DNA from: Gammaproteobacteria bacterium UBA5078
GTDB taxonomy: Bacteria; Pseudomonadota; Gammaproteobacteria; Pseudomonadales; Pseudohongiellaceae
NCBI GenBank assembly: GCA_002416505.1
Contig: DIAM01000005.1
Coordinates: 193,349-215,116 of the forward strand
Direction: 5' to 3'
Length of the DNA stretch: 21,768 nucleotides
In this document: positions 1 through 8,623 of the stretch, one piece after another
How the letters are laid out: each line of letters opens with the position of its first letter
Numbering within the stretch: position 1 is the first letter of the stretch
Notes under the pieces: generated by a model
Database searches by the model: none
What the model was told of the DNA's origin: nothing
What the model saw: the letters and a program-made list of their open reading frames with translations, nothing else
Translations under genes and position numbers: made by a program

Positions 1-2942
1 GAGCCGATCAGGCTGTTGAGTTGTTGCCAGAGGTCGTATTCGCCCTGCTTGGCTTGGATCCCGGCGAACAGGCTTTGCTGACCGAGCCTGCGCGCATCGT
101 CGCCTTGCAGTTGCGCACGGATTTCGCCCTGGCGTTCGCTTAGGGTTTTTAGCTGGGCGCTGAGCCCAATTAACTGTTCATCCAGTTGCGCCAGGCTAAG
201 CATGGTGGCCGGGCTGGCCTGCAAAGCAGCCAACTGCTGCGCGGCGGCACTGGCCAGGGCCTGGGCATCGCTTAGGGCCTTGTCCAGACGCTGACGCAAT
301 TGCTGCAACGCGGCGCGCTGCGCCTCGTCCAGCAGAGCGCCCAGATAATCGGCCTCGGAATTCAATGGGCTGGCGGCCAGAGCCGCCACCCACTGCTGCT
401 CGGCCTGTTGCAGCCGCGCCTGATCATCCTGCAAGCGGCTGGCCAGGGCCTGACGGCTACCGGCCAGTTGCTGCTGACGGCGCTGCGCCTCTTCCAGTTG
501 AACCTGCGCCTGTTGCAAGGCCGCCTGAGCATCGGCGGGCCTGGCCAAGGCTGGCTGTTCGGCCAGGTCCAGGCCACCCCAGCGCTGTTGCCAGAGGTCA
601 GCCTGCTGAACGGCGCTTTGTAGCGCATGCTCCAGCTCGCTTAGCTGGCGCTGTAAATCCAGGTTCTGCTGCTGATTGTGCTGCCAGCGCTGCCACTCGG
701 CCTGACGTTCGGCCAGCCAGGCGCTGGTGTCGGCCGGCAGCTGATAGCCGAACTCGGCCAGGGCTTGGCTCAGGCTAGCAGTGCGCTTATCGGCAACACC
801 CTGCAGCTGCTGCAGACGCACTTGGCCTTGCTCAACCTGCTCTTGGCGTTGCTGCAGTTGCAGGTGATTGAGCGCCTGCTGCTGTTCCAGCTCGCTGCAC
901 AGCTGCTGCAGACTTAGCCGTGCCTGCTGACGCTGCTCAAGAGCGGTATTGAGCTGTTGCAACTGCTCAAGTTGCTGCTGTAGCTGTTGCAGCTCGCTGC
1001 TCTGTTGCGCCTGCTGTTCAGCCAAAGCAGCAGCATCGGCTAGCGGGTGCTCCAGCTGCACACAGAGGGCTTGCCAGCGTTGGCCCTGCTCGGCCTGGAT
1101 CTGCTGACCACGCGCAAACTGCTGCTGTTGCTGCTCCAGGCGCGCGGCGAGTTTTTCCAACTCGCCGGCCAGTTGCCGACCTTGTTCGGTCAGGGCCTCC
1201 AGCTCGTTGCGTTTGCTGTGGAGCAGCGCCCTGGTCGCCGACACATCCAGGGCCTGGTAGGCGCTGATCGCCGGGTGCGACTCGGAGCCGCACAACGGGC
1301 AGGCTTCACCGGGTTGCAGCTGGGCGCGATGGGCTTCGAGAGCCTGGATGCGTTGCTCCTGCTCCAGCAGTTTTTCCTGGGCCTGCACCTGTTGTTGCAG
1401 GTCCTTGTAGCTCAGACGCAGCTGCGCCACCTCGGCAGCTTTGGCCTGATGCTGCTCGCGCTGCACCACCAAGGCACTGGCCAACTGGGTTTGCTCGGCC
1501 GTCAGGCGCTGCCCGGCCGTGGCCAATTCGCCCAGCTGGGTCAGTACACCGCCCTGGATATGCAGCTGCTGCCAACGCTCACGCAAGTCCGCTTCACTGC
1601 GCCCGGCCAGCAACGCCTGCTGTTGCTGCTGCGCGGCACCTTCCTGTTCGCGCGCCTGCTGCAGGCGGTTCTGTTCGGCACTGAGCTGCTCGATTTGCTG
1701 GCCGAGCTGCGCCTGCAAGGTGGCGATGCTGTCTTGCAACTGCTGCTGGCTCAGTTGCAGCTGGGCGATTTCCCCGGCCAATTGCTGGCGTGCCTTCAAC
1801 TGCTCACCCCAACTGCCCAGTTGCTCACCCAGACGGCCATGCTGCGGCTGCGCGGCCAGTTGTTGCTGCAACTGTTGCAGGCGCTCGGCCAGTTGCTGAC
1901 GTTGCGCCTGGCAATCGGCCAGCAGCAAGGCGCTGATTTCGCGGGCCTGCCAGCTGTGCTCGGCAATAGCCTGCTCAACCTGGCGCTGCTCGGCGGCATT
2001 CTGTTGTAGGCCTTGCTCGGTCTGCGTCAGGCTCTGGCGAGCCTGCTGCCAGTCATGGTGCAACGGTTGCAAACGCAGTGCCGGCTCGCTGGCGACCAGT
2101 TGCGCCAGCTGCGGCTGGGCCAGCTGTAAATCATCCTGCGCCGCCTGCTCGGCCTGCTGGCTGGCGTGCAACTGAGCCTGGATCTTGCCCAGTTCCTCGC
2201 ACCAGCGGCGCTGGCGCTGCAACTCGGTTTGCTGGGTGCTCAGGGCGGTTTCATCAATAGCCAGTTGCTCGGCCTGCGCTTGCAACTCGGCGCGCTGTTC
2301 GTCGCCGAGCAACTCGACCCCTTCGGCGCGGGCGCGCAGCTGGTCAAGGCCGACCTTCACCTCGCGGGTCTGCTCGAACACCCGCTGAGAAATCTGCCCG
2401 TAGATCTCGGTGCCGGTCAGCTCTTCCAGCAGCTCGGCGCGCTGGTTGGCGTTGGCCTCGAGAAAAGCGGCGAAACCGCCCTGGGCCAGCAGCATGGATT
2501 TGGTAAAGCGCTCGAAATCCAGGCCGGTGAGGCGCTCGGTCTCGCGCAGCTTCTCGTTGATCTTGTCGGTGACGATCTGCCCGTCTGCCGCGGCCAGTTC
2601 GACCTTGGGCGCCTGCAACGCGCCATCGGCCTTGTCGCGGGCGCGGCGCTGGCTCCAGAAGGCGCGGTAGCCAATGCCCTTGACCTCGAATTCGACCTCG
2701 GCCAGGCAGTCGGCGGTGTGCCGGGTCATCAGCTCGTTGGCGCTGGCCGAGACCGTACTCATGCGCGGCGTGCGGTGATACAGCGCCAGGCAGATGGCAT
2801 CGAGCAGCGTGGTCTTGCCCGCGCCGGTTGGCCCGGTAATGGCGAACAGGCCGTTGTCCTTGAACGGCTCGGCGGTGAAATCGATCTTCCACTCGCCTTT
2901 CAGCGAATTGAGGTTTTTCAGGCGCAGGCTCAGGATTTTCAT
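1..2942 (-). CDS. sbcC: Exonuclease subunit SbcC, SMC-like ATPase (3' end cut off by window edge)
   Basis: This is the large subunit of the SbcCD (Mre11/Rad50-type) nuclease, which opens hairpins and trims double-strand DNA ends in the cytoplasm. About 980 residues are present. Walker A (GPTGAGKTT) lies at residues 37-45, followed by a long Gln/Leu/Ala-rich coiled coil. The zinc hook CPLC lies at residues 548-551 (codons 1290-1301) in the typical context CPLCGSESHP, and then the returning coil. The last visible residues (LWQQLNSLIGS) are the conserved lead-in to the C-terminal ATPase lobe, so the ABC signature and Walker B lie outside the window, roughly 200-230 residues away judging by the usual family length. 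The frame appears open. The start ATG overlaps the sbcD stop as ATGA, which points to translational coupling. Identity is very secure. Confidence 0.96.
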   Translation of the reverse strand, partial: MKILSLRLKNLNSLKGEWKIDFTAEPFKDNGLFAITGPTGAGKTTLLDAICLALYHRTPRMSTVSASANELMTRHTADCLAEVEFEVKGIGYRAFWSQRRARDKADGALQAPKVELAAADGQIVTDKINEKLRETERLTGLDFERFTKSMLLAQGGFAAFLEANANQRAELLEELTGTEIYGQISQRVFEQTREVKVGLDQLRARAEGVELLGDEQRAELQAQAEQLAIDETALSTQQTELQRQRRWCEELGKIQAQLHASQQAEQAAQDDLQLAQPQLAQLVASEPALRLQPLHHDWQQARQSLTQTEQGLQQNAAEQRQVEQAIAEHSWQAREISALLLADCQAQRQQLAERLQQLQQQLAAQPQHGRLGEQLGSWGEQLKARQQLAGEIAQLQLSQQQLQDSIATLQAQLGQQIEQLSAEQNRLQQAREQEGAAQQQQQALLAGRSEADLRERWQQLHIQGGVLTQLGELATAGQRLTAEQTQLASALVVQREQHQAKAAEVAQLRLSYKDLQQQVQAQEKLLEQEQRIQALEAHRAQLQPGEACPLCGSESHPAISAYQALDVSATRALLHSKRNELEALTEQGRQLAGELEKLAARLEQQQQQFARGQQIQAEQGQRWQALCVQLEHPLADAAALAEQQAQQSSELQQLQQQLEQLQQLNTALEQRQQARLSLQQLCSELEQQQALNHLQLQQRQEQVEQGQVRLQQLQGVADKRTASLSQALAEFGYQLPADTSAWLAERQAEWQRWQHNQQQNLDLQRQLSELEHALQSAVQQADLWQQRWGGLDLAEQPALARPADAQAALQQAQVQLEEAQRRQQQLAGSRQALASRLQDDQARLQQAEQQWVAALAASPLNSEADYLGALLDEAQRAALQQLRQRLDKALSDAQALASAAAQQLAALQASPATMLSLAQLDEQLIGLSAQLKTLSERQGEIRAQLQGDDARRLGQQSLFAGIQAKQGEYDLWQQLNSLIG

Positions 2943-4159
2943 GCCTCGCCCTCGCGCAGTTCACTGACCACCTGTTGATACAGCCCCAGCAGGCGTGTCT
3001 GCTCGGCGTCATCCAGGGCTTCGCTGCTTAGGCGTTGGGCGAACACATCGTCCACGCTCAGCTCATCCAGGGTTTCCTTGGCCTGGCCTTGCAGGCTGGC
3101 GCTGGCATTGCCGCGCTCGCGGCGGATACGCAGCACCTCCACCGGCAAGCCCTCGCACAGCGCGGCGATACGCAGTTGCAGGTCGCTCAGGTAATCGTCG
3201 GTGCCGACCAGCACTTCCAGCCACACCGGCTGCTCGGCACTGCCCTGCTCCGCCGCCTGCTTGATCAGGACTTCCAGCTCTTTAAGCGAACCGCGCAGCG
3301 ATAACAGCGGCTGAAAACGCGGCACCGGCAACGCGCTGATCTGGCGCAAGCCGCAGCCATCCAGTTCCACCAGCAGCACTTCCTTCTGCTGCTTGGCCTC
3401 ATCGAAACTCAGCGCAATGGGCGAGCCGCAGTAGCGGATATGCTCCAGGCCGCCCACCTTCTGCGGTCGGTGGATATGCCCCAGGGCGATATAGGCGGCC
3501 GGCGGAAAGGCGCTGGTGGGAAAGGCCTCCAGGCTGCCGACATAGATCTCGCGCACCGAATCGCTGGCGCTGGCCCCGACCGTGGTCAGATGGCCGGTGG
3601 CGATAATCGGCAGGTCACCGCCCAGCTCCGCGCACTTGGCTTCGGCCAGGGCATAGAGGTCCTGGTAGTGCTGCTGGATCGCCTGTTGCAGCGACTGCTG
3701 TTTGTCCTGGGCGCTCTGCCCGGCCTGGCTAAGCAAGACGTCGCGCGGGCGGATAAAGGGGATGCCACAGAGAATCGCACCGGGCGAACCATCGCGCCGA
3801 TGCAGCACCAGCAGCTGCTCAGCCAGGTCTTCACAGACACCCGGAATCACCCGGGTGCCGAGCTGCGCCAGCAGGGTCTTGCTCTCGCCGAGCATGGCCA
3901 CCGAATCATGGTTGCCGCCGAGCACCACCAGCTCGCAGCCGGTGGCGCGCAGTTCGACAATAAAACGGTTGTACTGCTCGCGGGCGTAACTGGGCGGCGC
4001 GCCGGTGTCGAAGATATCGCCGGCAATCAGCACGGCATCGACCGCCTGCGCGCGCACCTGCTCGATCAGCCAGGCGCAGAAGGCCTGATGCTCGGCTTGG
4101 CGGGTCTTGCCCATAAAGTGCTGACCGAGATGCCAGTCGGAGCTGTGCAAGATACGCAT
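2939..4159 (-). CDS. sbcD: Exonuclease subunit SbcD, Mre11-type metallophosphoesterase
   Basis: This is the nuclease subunit that pairs with SbcC to cleave DNA ends and hairpins, using two metal ions. It is 406 residues long, normal for the family. The phosphoesterase motifs are all present: DWH at residues 8-10, GDIFD at 47-51, GNHD at 82-85, TGH at 188-190 and GHIH at 227-230, followed by the capping region (YCGSPIALSFDE near 243-254). The start MRILHSSDWHLGQ is the family's normal N terminus. The open frame runs further upstream through the regulator gene, but that extension is not protein-like. Only 8 nt separate it from the upstream lrp-type gene, and no strong ribosome site is visible (GGA about 17 nt upstream), so translation may depend on coupling to that gene. 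Confidence 0.96.
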   Translation of the reverse strand: MRILHSSDWHLGQHFMGKTRQAEHQAFCAWLIEQVRAQAVDAVLIAGDIFDTGAPPSYAREQYNRFIVELRATGCELVVLGGNHDSVAMLGESKTLLAQLGTRVIPGVCEDLAEQLLVLHRRDGSPGAILCGIPFIRPRDVLLSQAGQSAQDKQQSLQQAIQQHYQDLYALAEAKCAELGGDLPIIATGHLTTVGASASDSVREIYVGSLEAFPTSAFPPAAYIALGHIHRPQKVGGLEHIRYCGSPIALSFDEAKQQKEVLLVELDGCGLRQISALPVPRFQPLLSLRGSLKELEVLIKQAAEQGSAEQPVWLEVLVGTDDYLSDLQLRIAALCEGLPVEVLRIRRERGNASASLQGQAKETLDELSVDDVFAQRLSSEALDDAEQTRLLGLYQQVVSELREGEA

Positions 4160-4167
4160 GGGCTGAG

Positions 4168-4587
4168 TCAAAAGGTCCAATCCTTGACCACCATATGGGT
4201 CTTCACTTTCTGCATACCGGGGAAGTTCTCGATTTCGCCGCGAATTTCGCTCAGGCGCTGCATCGACGCGGCCTCGATAACCACCAGCATATCGGTTTCG
4301 CCACTGATGCCGCTGCAACGGCGCACCTCGGGAAACACGCGCATTAGCTCGACATAGTGCTCGCAGCGCCCGCCCTGGTAGAACAGCTCCAGATAGGCCT
4401 TGATCCCGGCAGCGCCCGGCAGCGCCACTTGGGCGTGATAGCCGCTGATCACGCCGCCGTGTTCCAACTGGCGAATCCGCTCGCTGACCGCCGAACGCGA
4501 CAGGTTGACCTCGCGGGCGATCTGGCTGACGGGTAAACGCGCATCGGCGCGCAACAGGGCGAGTATCTGCTGATCGAACTTGTCCAC
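4168..4587 (-). CDS. Lrp/AsnC-family transcriptional regulator
   Basis: This is a 139-residue DNA-binding regulator of the leucine-responsive type, which usually senses an amino acid and acts as dimers or octamers. A helix-turn-helix spans roughly residues 18-45 (VSQIAREVNLSRSAVSERIR), and the C-terminal RAM/effector domain covers about residues 60-139, including the beta strand GETDMLVVIEA. I chose the GTG at 4585-4587 because it gives the standard family N terminus VDKFDQQILALLR and has GAGAG about 7 nt upstream; the longer upstream reading is Arg/Cys-rich and not family-like. It is divergent from yjeH, the usual arrangement for a local regulator, so control of amino-acid export is the likely role. 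It also directly precedes sbcD by 8 nt and may share its transcript. The ligand is unknown. Confidence 0.92.
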   Translation of the reverse strand: MDKFDQQILALLRADARLPVSQIAREVNLSRSAVSERIRQLEHGGVISGYHAQVALPGAAGIKAYLELFYQGGRCEHYVELMRVFPEVRRCSGISGETDMLVVIEAASMQRLSEIRGEIENFPGMQKVKTHMVVKDWTF

Positions 4588-4715
4588 GCGGGGCTCTCGG
4601 AAAAGGCAGTTTGACGGGCAATAGCGCCAGATCGGCGGTAAAAGCCGACGCTTCGCCAGCAGCCTGCAACAGGTGGGCGATTTAACATGGCGAACGAAAC
4701 GCCAGAGCATACAAC
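4588..4715. promoter_or_regulatory. Divergent control region between the Lrp-type regulator and yjeH
   Basis: This 128-bp gap must hold promoters for both directions. Visible elements are a TTGACG box at 4611-4616 (plus strand), with no convincing -10 at the right distance, and short inverted repeats: CGGC/GCCG around GGTAAAA near 4633-4647, and TGGCG/CGCCA flanking 7 nt near 4688-4704. Lrp-type proteins commonly bind such divergent regions. No operator can be assigned with certainty from sequence alone. Confidence 0.4.
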
Positions 4716-6005
4716 ATGAGCCGTCTGAACCAGGAATTGGGCCTGCTGCAAGGGATTGGCCTGCTGAGTACCTCACTGCTGGGCACCGGGATTTTCGTGA
4801 TTCCGGCGCTGGCCGCCACCGCTGCCGGTGAGGCGTCGCTGTGGGCCTGGATGCTGCTGATCGCACTGGTGCTGCCGGTGGCTTTTACCTTCGCCCAACT
4901 GGGCCGCCACTTCCCCCATGCCGGTGGCGCGCCGCACCTGATCGGCCGCGCCTTCGGTGCACGGATGGAGCGCCTTAGCGCCCTGCTGTTTCTCGCCGTG
5001 CTACCAGTGGGTTTGCCCGCGGCGCTGAATATCGCCAGCGGTTTCTGGCAAGCGTTGTTCGATCTCAGCCGCGGCCAAGCCCTGGTCATTCAGCTGGCTA
5101 CGCTCGTCGCCATGCTGTTGCTCGGCCAGCGTCCGGCCAAGGCCAGCGGGATGATTCAGGGCGCTATCGCCGTGGCGATTATCGCCACCATTGCGCTAAT
5201 CTGGTGGGTCGGCGACCTGCCCGCCAGCAGCCAGCCGCTGCTGCCAGCGATCAGCGGTTCCTGGCACCTACTGCCAGCGGCACTGGGGGTGATGTTCTGG
5301 TGCTTTGTCGGCATCGAGGCCTTTACCCATATGGGCGAGGAGTTCAAAAACCCCGAGCGCGACTTCCCCCTGGCCCTGCTGTTTGGCGTGCTGCTGGCCG
5401 GCCTGGTGTACTGGGCCTGCTCGGTGGCGGTGCTGAGTTTTCAGGCCTACGGCGATGTGACAACAGATGCCGCATCGCTGCCGCGCATGCTCGACCTGCT
5501 GCTGGGCGACCAGGCGCGCTGGATCGCCGCCACTGTGGGCTATCTGGCCTGCTTCGCCTCGATGAACGTGTATATGCAGGGCTTCGCCCGGCTGATCTGG
5601 AGCCTGGCCGACGAAGGCAAACTGCCGGCTGCTCTGGCCCAACGCAACCAGCACGGCGTACCGGCCCGCGCGCTGTTGCTGGTGATCCTCAGCTGCGCCC
5701 TGTGCGCCGGCCTGGCCAACGTGCTCGACCTGACGGTGGACGACCTGATCCGCTACGCCAACGGCAACTTCGTGGTGATCTACCTGCTCAGCATGGCCGC
5801 CGGTTGGGTGCTGCTGCGCGGCATCTGGCGCTGGCTGGCCGGGCTCAGCACGCTGCTCTGCGCCGCGGTGCTGTCAATGCTCGGCAGCGATGCCGGCTAT
5901 GCCTTGGGCCTGCTGGCGGTGATGGCGTTGCTCGATTACGCACGCATGCTGCACACCCGCAAACCGCTCGGCGAATCCGCTAGCCCGCAGGCTGGTAATC
6001 ATTAG
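4716..6005 (+). CDS. yjeH: APC-family amino-acid exporter, YjeH-like (L-methionine/branched-chain)
   Basis: This is a 429-residue inner-membrane transporter of the amino acid-polyamine-organocation superfamily. The N terminus (QELGLLQGIGLLSTSLLGTG, residues 6-25) and segments such as MFWCFVGIEAF, EEFKNPERDFP, YLACFASMNVY and IRYANGNF match what I remember of E. coli YjeH, which exports methionine and branched-chain amino acids; length is also similar (E. coli about 418). About 12 hydrophobic segments are visible. The ATG at 4716 gives the family N terminus MSRLNQELGL; its ribosome site is weak (AGAG). It is divergent from an Lrp-type gene, the probable regulator. Substrate range is inferred from similarity, not seen. 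Confidence 0.9.
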   Translation: MSRLNQELGLLQGIGLLSTSLLGTGIFVIPALAATAAGEASLWAWMLLIALVLPVAFTFAQLGRHFPHAGGAPHLIGRAFGARMERLSALLFLAVLPVGLPAALNIASGFWQALFDLSRGQALVIQLATLVAMLLLGQRPAKASGMIQGAIAVAIIATIALIWWVGDLPASSQPLLPAISGSWHLLPAALGVMFWCFVGIEAFTHMGEEFKNPERDFPLALLFGVLLAGLVYWACSVAVLSFQAYGDVTTDAASLPRMLDLLLGDQARWIAATVGYLACFASMNVYMQGFARLIWSLADEGKLPAALAQRNQHGVPARALLLVILSCALCAGLANVLDLTVDDLIRYANGNFVVIYLLSMAAGWVLLRGIWRWLAGLSTLLCAAVLSMLGSDAGYALGLLAVMALLDYARMLHTRKPLGESASPQAGNH

Positions 6006-6051
6006 CTGGACGCGCGCCGTCAGCCTACACGTCGGCAACGCTGGGGTGACC

Positions 6052-6069
6052 GAACCCGCCGCCGGGTTC
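6052..6069. terminator. Hairpin in the yjeH / TAXI-gene gap
   Basis: A perfect 7-bp stem GAACCCG/CGGGTTC encloses the loop CCGC, 47 nt after the yjeH stop. No T run follows on the plus strand, so it is at best a weak or Rho-assisted terminator. A TATGCT box at 6070-6075, 18 nt after GTGACC, starts directly behind the stem and could be the -10 of a weak sigma-70 promoter for the next gene. Confidence 0.35.
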
Positions 6070-6103
6070 TATGCTTGGGGCGAACCCGCTGAAAGGAAGC
6101 CCC

Positions 6104-7447
6104 ATGCGCCGCGTGCTCAACGACCTGAAAATCATGCTCCTGGCCAACCTGTGGATCGTCCCGGTGCTGGCCGCCTTGATTGGTGCAGTGTTCTATTTCG
6201 TCGCTCCGCCGCCGCCCATGCATGCGCGCATGGCCACCGGCCCGGAAGGCGGCGGGTACCGAGTGTTCGCCGAAAAGCTGCAAGAGGAGCTAAGCAAGCA
6301 GGGCTTCCGACTGGAGCTGGTGCCCAGCACCGGCTCGCGCGAGAACCTCGAACGCCTGCTGGCGGACGACCCCAGCGTCGAACTCGCACTGGTGCAGAGC
6401 GGCCTGGAGCGTCAGCTCAACGCCGCTGACAACGCACGCCTGCAAAGCCTCGGCGCGGTGTATCAGGAACCGCTGTGGCTGTTTTATCGCACGGGCATCA
6501 CCCTCGATCGCATCGCCGACCTGCTGCCCTTGCGCCTCGCTGTCGGCAGCGCCGGCAGTGGCACCCACGCCGCCACCGCGGCCATTCTCAGCGCCAACGC
6601 GATCAATCCCGAGCAGTATCCGCTGCACTGGCACACCAGCGGCGGCAGTAAAGCGGCGGCGGCATTGATGGCCGGTGAACTGGATGCCGCCTTCGTCGTC
6701 GGCCCGGCGGAAAATGCGCTGGTACAACAACTCGCGGCACACCCTGCGCTGGCGCTGGCGACCTTCCGCCGCGCCGCGGCCTATGAAGCGCGCCTACCGT
6801 TTCTCACTCGCGTCGCGGTCGGCGAAGGCCTGCTTAATTTGGCGCAGAACAGCCCTCGGCAGGACATCGTCACCCTGTCGCCGGTGGCGATGCTGATCGT
6901 CAATCAGGCGTTTCACCCCGGCCTGGCGCCGTTGATTCTGCAAGCGGCGCGCGAAGTGATGAAGAGCGGCACGCTGCTCGACAAAGCCGGCGCCTACCCC
7001 AGCGCCGAACCGCGCACCCTGACGCTATCCAGCGACGCCGAGCACTACTACAGCAACGGCTTGCCGCTGCTGCAACGTTACCTGCCGTTTCGCATCGCCT
7101 CCCTCGCCGACCGTTACATCATTCTGCTGATCCCGTTACTGGTGGTGTTGATTCCCCTGTTCAAGGCCGTCGGCCCGCTGTACCGCTGGCGCATTCGCGC
7201 GCGCATCTACCGCTGGTACAAGTACCTGCGCGAGATCGACCGGCAGTTGGACGCCGGCACCCTGCCGGAGCGCCTGGATGCCGAAGTCGAGCGCCTGGAA
7301 CAGCTGGAAGACAAGCTGGCCAAGGTTGACGTGCCGTTGTCGTACTCCAACGAACTCTACGAATTGCACGTGCATTTGCGCTATGTGATCGAGCGTTTGC
7401 AGGCGCTACAAAAGCGCCGGGCGACCCCGGGCGAGACTGTCGGGTAA
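6104..7447 (+). CDS. TAXI-family (TRAP-type) solute-binding protein, membrane-anchored
   Basis: This 447-residue protein has the TAXI solute-binding fold: MATGPEGGGYRVFAEKLQ at residues 43-60, PSTGSRENLERL at 74-85, LAVGSAGSGTH at 145-155, and GELDAAFVVG at 191-200. It differs from a normal periplasmic receptor. The N terminus has an uncleaved-looking anchor (residues about 13-34, no clear signal-peptidase site), and a second membrane segment lies at about 338-357, followed by a basic, helical cytoplasmic tail of about 90 residues. So the ligand domain would lie in the periplasm between two anchors. I chose ATG 6104 for its AAAGGAAG ribosome site; an in-frame ATG at 6071 lacks one. No TRAP membrane subunit is nearby, so transport is unproven; a sensory or scaffold role is possible. 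Confidence 0.85.
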   Translation: MRRVLNDLKIMLLANLWIVPVLAALIGAVFYFVAPPPPMHARMATGPEGGGYRVFAEKLQEELSKQGFRLELVPSTGSRENLERLLADDPSVELALVQSGLERQLNAADNARLQSLGAVYQEPLWLFYRTGITLDRIADLLPLRLAVGSAGSGTHAATAAILSANAINPEQYPLHWHTSGGSKAAAALMAGELDAAFVVGPAENALVQQLAAHPALALATFRRAAAYEARLPFLTRVAVGEGLLNLAQNSPRQDIVTLSPVAMLIVNQAFHPGLAPLILQAAREVMKSGTLLDKAGAYPSAEPRTLTLSSDAEHYYSNGLPLLQRYLPFRIASLADRYIILLIPLLVVLIPLFKAVGPLYRWRIRARIYRWYKYLREIDRQLDAGTLPERLDAEVERLEQLEDKLAKVDVPLSYSNELYELHVHLRYVIERLQALQKRRATPGETVG

Positions 7448-7548
7448 ACTGCGCGGCATTCACCACCGCATAGCCCGTTGCCACGCCCACAGCGCGCGGT
7501 TGCTTGCCACGGTCTGTTCACTGCTCACGATCTTCAAGAGAACGCGCC

Positions 7549-8556
7549 ATGCCGATCCGCCACTGCATCGTCCACCTGATCGACAAGAAACCCGATGGCA
7601 CGCCCGCCGTGCTGCACGCCCGCGACACCGAACTGGGCGCCTCGCAGGCCATCGAGAACATGCTCGCCGACCTCAACGAGAGCTACAACGCCAAGCAGGG
7701 CAAGGCCTGGGGCTTGTTTCACGCGGAGTCCGGCGCTTATCCGTTCAGCGGCTGGCTGAAAACCTACCTTGAGGACGGCCAGGATTTCGCCGCTTTCAGC
7801 CGCCAGGCGGTCGAGCACCTGCAAAAGCTCATGGAGGAGTCCAACCTGTCGGTCGGCGGCCACGTGCTGTTCGCCCACTACCAGCAAGGCATGACCGACT
7901 ACCTGGCGATCGCCCTGCTGCACCACAGCGAAGGCGTGGCGGTGAACGACGCGCTCGACGTGACCCCGGCCAAGCACCTGGACCTCGGCCAGCTGCACCT
8001 GGCGGCGCGGATCAATATTTCCGAGTGGCGCAACAACGCCCACTCCAAGCAGTACATCTCCTTTATCAAGGGCAAGAACGGCAAGAAGGTCTCGGAATAC
8101 TTCCGCGACTTTATCGGCTGCCAGGAAGGCGTCGACGGGCCGGGCGAGACCCGCACCCTGCTCAAGGCCTTCAGCGACTTCGTCGAAAGCGAAGACCTGC
8201 CGGAAGAACAGGCCCGCGAGAAGACCAAGACCCTGGTCAGCTATGCCGCAAACCAGGCTAAACAAGGCGAGCCAATCACCCTCGACGAGCTATCCGGACT
8301 GATCGACGAAGAACGGCCCAAGGCCTTCTTTGAGCATATCCGCAACAAGGATTACGGCATGGCCCCGGAATTTCCGGCGGACAAACGCACCCTCAGCCAG
8401 TTCCAGCGCTTCACCGGGCGCGCCGAAGGCCTGTCGATCAGCTTCGAGGCGCACCTGCTCGGTTCGAAGATCGAGTACGACGAAAGCAGCGACACCCTGG
8501 TGATTCGCAACCTGCCAACGCAACTGACCGATCAGCTGAAACGCCGCAAGGGCTGA
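7549..8556 (+). CDS. ndpA: Nucleoid-associated protein NdpA/YejK
   Basis: This 335-residue protein of the YejK/NdpA family associates with the bacterial nucleoid; the molecular role is poorly defined. It has the same length as E. coli YejK. Recognisable segments include the N terminus MPIRHCIVHLIDKKPDG, GHVLFAHYQQGMTDYLAIALL, the stretch ISEWRN, SKQYISFIKGKNGKKVSEYFRDFIGC near the middle, and SISFEAHLLG near the C terminus. I chose ATG 7549 because it yields the family N terminus and has AAGAGAA about 6 nt upstream; an in-frame upstream start would add 15 non-conserved residues. The flanking genes give no hint of a shared pathway. Confidence 0.94.
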   Translation: MPIRHCIVHLIDKKPDGTPAVLHARDTELGASQAIENMLADLNESYNAKQGKAWGLFHAESGAYPFSGWLKTYLEDGQDFAAFSRQAVEHLQKLMEESNLSVGGHVLFAHYQQGMTDYLAIALLHHSEGVAVNDALDVTPAKHLDLGQLHLAARINISEWRNNAHSKQYISFIKGKNGKKVSEYFRDFIGCQEGVDGPGETRTLLKAFSDFVESEDLPEEQAREKTKTLVSYAANQAKQGEPITLDELSGLIDEERPKAFFEHIRNKDYGMAPEFPADKRTLSQFQRFTGRAEGLSISFEAHLLGSKIEYDESSDTLVIRNLPTQLTDQLKRRKG

Positions 8557-8623
8557 TCGGCCTGGCCAACGGCTGAGCTAGAGTCAGGAGAAACGCTCCA
8601 TCGCCCACCGCGAGGGGTTGCGC

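Noticed and set aside
1047..2009. Leu-rich plus-strand ORF (320 codons) opposite sbcC
   Set aside because: The Leu/Gln runs are the complement of the Gln/Ala-rich coiled-coil codons of sbcC; no membrane-protein family fits.
4160..4669. Upstream extension of the sbcD reading frame to 576 codons
   Set aside because: It overlaps the lrp-type gene and is Arg-rich; the family start MRILHSSDWH is at 4159.
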